The notes under the pieces were generated by a model, which worked only from the letters and a program-made list of their open reading frames with translations, was not told the DNA's origin and did not search any database. DNA of 6,754 nt from an uncultured Eubacteriales bacterium (GTDB taxonomy: Bacteria > Bacillota > Clostridia > Lachnospirales > Lachnospiraceae), in contig OMSP01000200.1 of the NCBI GenBank assembly GCA_900313775.1, positions 1 through 6,754 of the forward strand, given 5' to 3'. Below, in pieces: positions 1-5,238 of this stretch (the first letter of the stretch is position 1; each line of letters starts with the position of its first letter). Made by a program: the position numbers and the translations under genes.

Positions 1-28
1 TGCCGGATACTTTTCTTCCCTTCCGGCA
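1..28. repeat. 7-bp inverted repeat at the left edge
   Basis: TGCCGGA at 1-7 is perfectly complementary to TCCGGCA at 22-28 across a 14-base pyrimidine-rich loop. It could be part of a terminator or another RNA structure belonging to a gene left of the window. No T tract follows on the plus strand, so it does not qualify as a terminator by itself. Its left arm begins exactly at the window edge, so the stem may be longer than seen here. Confidence 0.35.
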
Positions 29-44
29 AGGCTATCATAACAGC

Positions 45-73
45 TTGCAAAGCAATGTGCTAATGGCTATAAT
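45..73 (+). promoter_or_regulatory. Sigma-A-type promoter, probably for the kinase gene
   Basis: TTGCAA (45-50) and a consensus TATAAT (68-73) are separated by exactly 17 bases, so transcription would start near 80. The surrounding 1-80 is visibly more AT-rich than the coding DNA that follows. The next plus-strand gene with a good ribosome binding site is the kinase at 246, which would give a leader of about 165 nt running through the M13 peptidase remnant. This is seen by motif only; no transcription data are available. Confidence 0.6.
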
Positions 74-79
74 TTATTT

Positions 80-211
80 CATGATATGCCATTTAAGAAT
101 ATGAGGATCAACGCGACGCTCCAGCAGTTCGACGAATTCCTCAACTATTACGGGATCACTGAGGGAGACGGCATGTACCTCGCGCCGGAAGACCGGGTGG
201 CGATCTGGTGA
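80..211 (+). pseudogene. C-terminal remnant of an M13 family (neprilysin/PepO-like) metallopeptidase
   Basis: This frame ends in TGA at 209-211 and reads HDMPFKNMRINATLQQF, then DEFLNYYGITEGDGMYLAP, then EDRVAIW. That is the hallmark carboxyl end of M13 zinc metallopeptidases: the R-(V/I)-N strand, the 'F.e.F.i.eGD.Myl.PEDRv.iW' block and a terminal Trp. Full-length M13 proteins are about 630-700 residues. Here only the last 43 or so codons are recognisable. The same frame is closed by a TAA at 38-40, codons 41-79 look unrelated to the family, and the catalytic HExxH and ExxxD regions are absent. No frame of bases 1-80 continues the family, so a simple frameshift does not explain it. It is most likely a truncated relic left by an insertion, deletion or recombination. 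An ATG at 101 could start a 36-codon leader peptide, but it has no ribosome binding site. Confidence 0.75.
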
Positions 212-233
212 TCGGCACAACGATTTTTTCGAC

Positions 234-239
234 AAGGAG
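234..239 (+). promoter_or_regulatory. Ribosome binding site of the kinase gene
   Basis: AAGGAG lies six bases before the ATG at 246. It is the only strong Shine-Dalgarno match between the M13 remnant and the kinase domain, so it fixes the start at 246 and includes the Ser/Thr-rich N-terminal tail in the protein. Confidence 0.85.
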
Positions 240-245
240 ATTATT

Positions 246-3200
246 ATGAATGACTCTGCTTCCGGCAGCATATCTATAGATCTGAGCAAGAATTCCATAG
301 ATGAAGACCTGTTCGGCAGTTCAGATACGATCTCGAACGAGTCCATCACAAACGGAACATCCATTTCGGAAATTTACGATGTGATCTCTGATCCGATAAA
401 GGGCGGTATGGGAAGCGTCTGGAAAGTGCATCACAGCGGATGGAATATGGATCTTGCGATGAAGCGTCCTCTGCCGAAGTATTTTGCGGAGGGCAGCGAG
501 CAGCGCAAGGAAAACTTCATCCGCGAGTGTGAGGACTGGATCGATCTGGGACTGCACCCCAATATTGTCTCCTGTTATTATGTCCGCGAGATCGGCGGAG
601 TGCCTACCATCTTTTCCGAATGGATGGAAAACGGAAGCCTGGAAAGCAGGATCAAGGATCAGACACTGTACAGCGGCACAGATAAGGCGGTGCAGGAGAG
701 ACTGCTCGATATCGCAATCCAATTTGCCAGGGGGCTGCACTACGCCCATGAATCGGGGAAGGGCCTTATACATCAGGATGTCAAACCTGACAATCTGCTC
801 CTGACACCGGGGTGGGATGCGAAGGTGGCGGATTTCGGACTCGCCCGCGCCCGCACTGAGCTTGAAGAGGATTCCGGTGCTGCGCCCGGAGCCGCGTCCG
901 GTGCTGCACATGGCACTGAGCCGGGCGCTGAGCCTGTTACTTCGTCCGGTACAGAGCGCATGGCGGCCTACAGCGGCTGCACGATCGCGTATTGTTCCTA
1001 CGAACAGGACGCGAGGAGACCTGTTACCCGCCAGACAGATATTTACAGCTGGGCGCTGTCCGTGCTGGAAATGTATATGGGAAGCCGTCCATGGAAAAGC
1101 GGTCCCGAAGCCGGAAACAAATTCAAGGACTATCTCAAAGAGGAACGCTTCCGCGTTAAGATGCCGGAGGCTGTTGCTGAACTTCTCGGACAGTGTCTTG
1201 CAGAGGATCCGGGCGGGAGACCGCAGGATTTTGGCGGAATCATCGCGAAGCTGCAAGGTATTTATCAGGAAACGATAGGAGAAGTCTATCCGCGTCCCGA
1301 ACCGGATGCGGCGCCGGATACAGCAGACAGCTTGAACAACCGTGCGCTCAGCTATCTCGATCTCGGCAAAAATGACCAGGCAGAGGGATTGTGGGAACAG
1401 GCTCTTGAGAAGGATGCGGCGCTGGCGGACGCTGTTTTCAACCGCGCGCTCTTCCTCAGAAGAAGCGGGCGGATCAGCTATAATGCTGCGGAAGATCTGC
1501 TGCTCTCTATTCCCAACTATTTGACCCGGGAAGACTATCATCAGGCGCTGATCAAGGAGAGAAGGATCCTGGATCTGGATACCGGCGATTTCAGCAGCAA
1601 TAGAGAGTATAGCGGGAAAAACTTCACATCTTTTAGTGCGGACCGCAGAAGGGGAGCGGGTATTTGGGCAGTCCGGAATCAGTATAATATTGCCACCGGC
1701 ACCCATATCGTTATGGACCTTCAGAGCAGAAAAACGATCTTCACGGATCCTTCTCCGACCAGGATCTCCTCCTCCGGAATAATAAATGAAAGAACGCTGA
1801 TCACGGGGGATGGGAAGTTCGTCCTTGTGAACCGCCACGGGAGTTATTACAGTGATCCGGGCACATACGGGGATGATGTGCTCTATGAGACAGATTCCGG
1901 AACAGAACTGTGGCGGCGGCGGAATCAGTGCGAGATGTTCATGCTGAGCCCGGATGACAGGTTCGCCGTTGGCAACCGCTTCATCAATAAGAAGGGTGAG
2001 AACAGGAAAACAGAAATAGTGATCCTCAGTATGGAGAACGGAGAAGTCCTGCAGGTGCTGAAAGATCAGGGAGGGCTGGTCGGTTTTACTCCGGATGGAC
2101 GGATGCTTCTCGGAGGGAAGATTTATTATAATCTCGGCGATTATATCAGAGGGGAGGAGGTCCTGACGCTCGGCGGGCGGCCGGACGATTACATAGAAAA
2201 GGGTGCGCAGGACGAGTCCGTGCCACATGATCACACGCAAGATAGAGCTGTGCCGGTCAGATTCGAAGGAGTGGTCGGCCGTGCGCTTTCAGACAGATGC
2301 TGGATTCCGATGAAGAACGGCATGGCTGTCTTCTGCGGAGATTCTGTGCTCTATATTCTGGATCCTGCGAAAGGAGCCGTTTTGGCAAAATATGAATCCG
2401 GGGAAGGTGTCCACGGGAAACTGGATTTTGCCGCCCTTCTTGATGGCGGGAGTCTTTTGATAGGAATCTGGACTTACAGGGGAGAACAGACAGCGCTCAT
2501 TTGGAACGCCGGGACGGGTGAACTTCTTGATCAGAGAGCGCTGGGAAGGATCCTGGGTTTCAGCAGCGTGGCCTGGATGATCCGTTCGCCGGAGCCTGTG
2601 ATCCTCAGACCGAGCATACCGGCAGATTACAGGCTGAGCCTGGCGAGAGGGCTGCGCGACCGCGAAGAAACGAAAAAGCACTACAGAGAACTTTTGGACA
2701 GGGCCAAAGAGACTTATGAAGCAGGCGACGCTTTTCAGGCAATGCGCCTGGCTGATGAGGCCGCTGATCTGCCGGGATTCATCGGCACAGATGAACCGCT
2801 GCGCCTTAGAGAGGAGTTTGCCAAAGGCTATAACAAGTTCGCGATCATCAGATTGCAGATGACGGAAGACACAGTGTCCGAAAGACCACGGCCTCTTCCC
2901 GATGAGGAGGACGAGAAGCGCTTTTCTCCGGGCATGAAGGCGATCAGGGATAAGCTTTACGCAGAACACGAATCAAATATAGATACGGACGTCTATGCCT
3001 ATACAAAACTGGGGGAATACAGCAGAGACCGCAGCAGGATCATCGTGCATACCGAATTGATAGAAGATGATATCTCTCCATTTCGGCCCGCCAGTCAGGA
3101 ATATGGATGGTACGGGGCAGGAGTTCTGGATGCTCAGAATGGTGAGCTGGTCTATTTTGACAGTAACCTTTACTACAGGGGCAGCACGGACAAACAAAAC

Positions 3201-4049
3201 GAATTGCATCATGGCGCTGTGCTTGATCACAGCGGGAAGCGTCTGCTGGATTACAGCATGGGGCTGAGGATAAGGAACATTACCGGAGAAAGCGACGTCA
3301 GGGAACTCGGGACCGGAGAGTTCCTCTTTGCTGATTTCATGGATGATGACCGTTATGTGCTGTGCATGGATATTAACCATCTTGTCCGGGTGATCGATTC
3401 AGTGAAAGGAAGGACGGAGATCAAGCAGGTCTTTCCGGAGACAGAATACGGTATTCCATTCTGTCTGGATGGGGAAAGTTTTGGCGTTCCGCATTACGGG
3501 AAGGGATTCCGGTGCAGGATCATCTGGGATTATTACAAAAACAGGGAGAAATCATCGGCTGCCGGCGGAACTGCTGACAGGAAACCGGGTCAGGCAGGGG
3601 CCGCAGATCTACAACGCAAAGCTGTGGAAGAGAGCCTTGCAAAAAACAGAAAACTGTGGCTGGATGGCCTGCCCAGACGTGTACGGGCAGCAGTTAATTC
3701 CGCGAGAACATCGACGAAACCGATCCTTGCGGGAAAGGTGAAACCGGGAATTCTTGACAATGCCATAAATGCATATGCGCGTAGCGTTAAGCGCGAAGAG
3801 ATCATTGCGATCGAAGATATCACCTTTTTCCGCAATGGCAGGAAAGGCTTTCTGTACACGGGGACGGCTTTTTACAGCAGCTTTCTGCCCGGGCCGGAAG
3901 GGATCCGTTACGAGGACATCACCCAGATCAGAAGGGAAGGGGAGGACCGGCTGTGGATCAGACTGTCAAATGGGAAACAGATCAAAGCGGAACTCGGGAG
4001 ATACCGGGACAGCGCGCTTTATATGCTGCGGACGATTTTGATGATGTAG
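246..4049 (+). CDS. Hanks-type Ser/Thr protein kinase with TPR, beta-propeller-like and C-terminal PH-like regions (1267 aa)
   Basis: Predicted cytoplasmic protein Ser/Thr kinase; no signal peptide or membrane segment is visible. Residues 1-43 are a Ser/Thr- and Asp/Glu-rich tail. The kinase domain spans about 44-345: glycine loop GGMGSVW (53-59), ATP lysine K73 (AMK), helix-C glutamate E94, catalytic loop HQDVKPDN (176-183) with D178, metal-binding DFG (196-198), and DIYSW (265-269). All catalytic residues are present, so it should be active. The usual HRD is HQD (non-RD type) and the APE motif is replaced by SYEQ. A repetitive insert occupies the activation loop (208-238). Residues about 360-422 look like two TPRs. 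About 455-790 and 915-1100 are beta-rich, WD40/propeller-like repeats (for example 'MLSPDDRFAVG', 'GFTPDGRMLLGG'), separated by a helical stretch (808-865) of the 'A.e....gd...A..l..eA..lpG' type. A charged, Ala-rich linker leads to a small PH-like beta domain (about 1180-1265). Propeller and TPR regions suggest a sensing or scaffold role; the substrate is unknown. Domain identities come from pattern recognition, with the kinase certain and the rest probable. Confidence 0.93.
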   Translation: MNDSASGSISIDLSKNSIDEDLFGSSDTISNESITNGTSISEIYDVISDPIKGGMGSVWKVHHSGWNMDLAMKRPLPKYFAEGSEQRKENFIRECEDWIDLGLHPNIVSCYYVREIGGVPTIFSEWMENGSLESRIKDQTLYSGTDKAVQERLLDIAIQFARGLHYAHESGKGLIHQDVKPDNLLLTPGWDAKVADFGLARARTELEEDSGAAPGAASGAAHGTEPGAEPVTSSGTERMAAYSGCTIAYCSYEQDARRPVTRQTDIYSWALSVLEMYMGSRPWKSGPEAGNKFKDYLKEERFRVKMPEAVAELLGQCLAEDPGGRPQDFGGIIAKLQGIYQETIGEVYPRPEPDAAPDTADSLNNRALSYLDLGKNDQAEGLWEQALEKDAALADAVFNRALFLRRSGRISYNAAEDLLLSIPNYLTREDYHQALIKERRILDLDTGDFSSNREYSGKNFTSFSADRRRGAGIWAVRNQYNIATGTHIVMDLQSRKTIFTDPSPTRISSSGIINERTLITGDGKFVLVNRHGSYYSDPGTYGDDVLYETDSGTELWRRRNQCEMFMLSPDDRFAVGNRFINKKGENRKTEIVILSMENGEVLQVLKDQGGLVGFTPDGRMLLGGKIYYNLGDYIRGEEVLTLGGRPDDYIEKGAQDESVPHDHTQDRAVPVRFEGVVGRALSDRCWIPMKNGMAVFCGDSVLYILDPAKGAVLAKYESGEGVHGKLDFAALLDGGSLLIGIWTYRGEQTALIWNAGTGELLDQRALGRILGFSSVAWMIRSPEPVILRPSIPADYRLSLARGLRDREETKKHYRELLDRAKETYEAGDAFQAMRLADEAADLPGFIGTDEPLRLREEFAKGYNKFAIIRLQMTEDTVSERPRPLPDEEDEKRFSPGMKAIRDKLYAEHESNIDTDVYAYTKLGEYSRDRSRIIVHTELIEDDISPFRPASQEYGWYGAGVLDAQNGELVYFDSNLYYRGSTDKQNELHHGAVLDHSGKRLLDYSMGLRIRNITGESDVRELGTGEFLFADFMDDDRYVLCMDINHLVRVIDSVKGRTEIKQVFPETEYGIPFCLDGESFGVPHYGKGFRCRIIWDYYKNREKSSAAGGTADRKPGQAGAADLQRKAVEESLAKNRKLWLDGLPRRVRAAVNSARTSTKPILAGKVKPGILDNAINAYARSVKREEIIAIEDITFFRNGRKGFLYTGTAFYSSFLPGPEGIRYEDITQIRREGEDRLWIRLSNGKQIKAELGRYRDSALYMLRTILMM
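876..959 (+). repeat. Degenerate 12-bp / tetrapeptide repeat in the kinase activation loop
   Basis: Residues 211-230 read GAAP-GAAS-GAAH-GTEP-GAEP, five four-residue units encoded by five successive 12-bp units (876-935). Two more diverged units, VTSS and GTER, follow up to 959. The local DNA is clearly more GC-rich than the rest of the gene. The run lies between DFG (196-198) and the SYEQ position (251-254), which is the activation segment. It is in frame and likely forms a flexible loop. It probably arose by slippage and then diverged. Confidence 0.8.
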
Positions 4050-4055
4050 AGGTTG

Positions 4056-4093
4056 AACAGGGGGCTGCCGCAATGCGACAGCCCCCTGTTTTT
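4056..4093 (+). terminator. Rho-independent terminator of the kinase gene
   Basis: ACAGGGGGCTG (4057-4067) pairs perfectly with CAGCCCCCTGT (4079-4089). One further A-T pair lies outside and an inner CGC/GCG can stack on top. A run of five T (4089-4093) follows immediately. It starts seven bases after the kinase stop codon. Read on the minus strand, the same hairpin is followed by TTCAACC, a poor U tract, so it may slow transcription arriving from the convergent peptidase gene but is mainly a plus-strand terminator. Confidence 0.9.
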
Positions 4094-4108
4094 CGGTAAA
4101 GAAATTCA

Positions 4109-5110
4109 TCATCTATACGCCTGCAACACTTCAAAGATCTCTCCGCAGATTCTCATGACATCCTCATCCGCGTCGAGCACTTCTTGCAGGTCCTCACCTT
4201 TTATCTGCTCAGCCTTCTGAATGCGTCTGGTGTAATCGCCGGTCTCAAAGGCAAGCATTGTCTTTTGAATGGCGGCAAACTGTTCCTTCGAAAGGGATGC
4301 AGATGGCGTACTTGTCTCCAGAAAATTCCCGGCCAGGCTTATCATGTCGAGAGCGCCCTTGCAGTTCTTCTTGAGCTGTGCCATGGCGGACTGCCGCGCT
4401 TTTTCCATACCGTCAGCCTTCAGCAGCTCAGGGCGCCGGCTCAGCAGGAGCCTTCTGACCTCGCGGAACTCCGGGTCGATCAGGTAGGGGGCGTACCTGT
4501 TTGCATTTGACGCGATCATGGTATTGCTGAAGCCTGCAAGGCAGCAGACAACCTCCGTCAAGCCTTCATCCATATCAGTATCACTGCCGTTAATGTTCAA
4601 ATAGTGCAGCAGATAGTGTACGGACTCGTGGCACAGGGCATGCATGATATCTTTCGGCGTATATGTTTTTTTGAGCTGTAGTTTGATCTTATCTCCGAGA
4701 TAAATTCCCATGGCGGAGCCTGACTCCGCATTGTCACCGTCCAGTTCCACCACTTCGAGCTTGATGACGGGCAGCACGTGAAATCGGAAGAGTATCTCAT
4801 TCAGGCACGACTGAAGTTGCCCGCGAATGACCGCCAGACTTGTATCTGCCTGAGAAGACACCTTGGTCTTGAAAGTATAATCATCGAGCATCAGGCGCTC
4901 CAGTCCGCGGTCCGAGAGGCGTTTCATGCCTTCGTCCGTCAGCTTACGGACCCTGTCAAGGTCAGGCTCGCGGCAGTATGAGAACGAGGCGTTTGCATTC
5001 GAGGTGCTTGCATTCGTATTTTTGCTATTAAGTTTATTTATAAATGCGGAGATGAGTGATCGAAGAATATACAAAGCAAGCATAGCTAAAAAAGAAAGAA
5101 GCAATTCCAT
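4109..5110 (-). CDS. Membrane-anchored HExxH zinc metallopeptidase-like protein (333 aa)
   Basis: I do not recognise a named family, but the core motif is clear: HESVHYLLH (161-169) contains HExxH (H161, E162, H165). About 16 residues later comes DEGLTE (181-186), which can supply the third, glutamate zinc ligand as in gluzincin-type peptidases; it is followed by a hydrophobic 'vvccLaGF' segment. The N-terminus has a hydrophobic segment (about 3-24, interrupted by R17), then an Asn/Ser/Ala-rich linker (27-44) and a soluble body. There is no cleavable signal peptide. Positive charges lie after rather than before the hydrophobic stretch, which by the positive-inside rule favours a cytoplasmic catalytic domain; this is inference. 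Residues 230-333 are helical and charged. The start is supported by GGAGG eight bases upstream. The gene follows the TIR gene on the same strand after a 124-bp repeat-filled spacer and converges with the kinase gene. The substrate is unknown. Confidence 0.85.
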   Translation of the reverse strand: MELLLSFLAMLALYILRSLISAFINKLNSKNTNASTSNANASFSYCREPDLDRVRKLTDEGMKRLSDRGLERLMLDDYTFKTKVSSQADTSLAVIRGQLQSCLNEILFRFHVLPVIKLEVVELDGDNAESGSAMGIYLGDKIKLQLKKTYTPKDIMHALCHESVHYLLHYLNINGSDTDMDEGLTEVVCCLAGFSNTMIASNANRYAPYLIDPEFREVRRLLLSRRPELLKADGMEKARQSAMAQLKKNCKGALDMISLAGNFLETSTPSASLSKEQFAAIQKTMLAFETGDYTRRIQKAEQIKGEDLQEVLDADEDVMRICGEIFEVLQAYR

Positions 5111-5118
5111 AATATGTA

Positions 5119-5123
5119 CCTCC
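5119..5123 (-). promoter_or_regulatory. Ribosome binding site of the HExxH peptidase gene
   Basis: On the minus strand GGAGG sits eight bases before the ATG at 5110-5108, a strong Shine-Dalgarno match. It supports the start that retains the N-terminal membrane segment. Confidence 0.85.
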
Positions 5124-5148
5124 GGTCCTTTCTGCTTGTAACAATTTT

Positions 5149-5203
5149 GTCATGGAACTGTCATGGGACTGTCACGGTAACGTCACGGAACTGTCACGGT
5201 AAC
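5149..5203. repeat. Five tandem 11-bp repeats, operator-like
   Basis: Five contiguous units on the plus strand: GTCATGGAACT, GTCATGGGACT, GTCACGGTAAC, GTCACGGAACT and GTCACGGTAAC (consensus GTCAYGGNAMY). Shifted by two bases, the array reads as (Y)TGTCAY blocks separated by four bases, the same 11-bp periodicity as direct-repeat operators of OmpR/PhoB-family regulators such as the E. coli Pho box. It lies 26 bases upstream of the peptidase ribosome binding site. The four-base spacers contain G rather than being purely A/T, and the repeats run opposite to the direction of transcription. A regulatory role is therefore inference; a plain slippage repeat is the alternative. Confidence 0.85.
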
Positions 5204-5238
5204 AGGTACCCCATTATCGGTAACAGGTACCCCATTAT
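5197..5238. repeat. Two perfect tandem 21-bp repeats across the TIR gene's 3' end
   Basis: Positions 5197-5217 and 5218-5238 are identical. Each begins CGGTAAC, contains the palindrome GGTACC and ends CCCCATTAT. The first copy overlaps the final 11-bp unit, whose CGGTAAC it shares. The second copy contains the TIR gene's stop codon (TTA on this strand, 5235-5237), so the array reaches into the coding end. No other copies are visible in the window. Confidence 0.9.

Noticed and set aside
101..211. A separate 36-codon peptide gene starting at ATG 101
   Set aside because: There is no Shine-Dalgarno sequence, and the product is plainly the tail of an M13 peptidase, so it is treated as a relic rather than a functional small gene.
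321..2240. A 639-codon open frame on the minus strand inside the kinase gene
   Set aside because: It lies wholly antisense to a well-supported kinase, has no ribosome binding site, and its translation is Arg/Ile/Cys-rich with no recognisable domain. It is a codon-bias shadow of the kinase reading frame.
2289..3380. Further minus-strand open frames (2289-2969 and 2973-3380) opposite the propeller region
   Set aside because: They have the same shadow character, no start signals and no family resemblance, whereas the plus-strand frame is continuous with clear beta-repeat structure.
4056..4093. Terminator for the minus-strand peptidase gene
   Set aside because: The hairpin is symmetrical, but on the minus strand it is followed by TTCAACC rather than a T run, so bidirectional use is not claimed.
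4184..4510. Plus-strand open frames opposite the peptidase gene
   Set aside because: They lie in the antisense of a gene with a catalytic motif and a good ribosome binding site, and they show no domain or start signal of their own.
5111..5234. A strong promoter for the peptidase gene within the spacer
   Set aside because: A GATAAT occurs in the 21-bp repeat on the minus strand, but the sequence 17 bases upstream (GCATAA) is not a credible -35 element. No other convincing pair was found, so none is annotated.
5149..5238. Possible CRISPR array
   Set aside because: Units of 11 and 21 bp are directly abutting with no unique spacers, and no cas genes are present.
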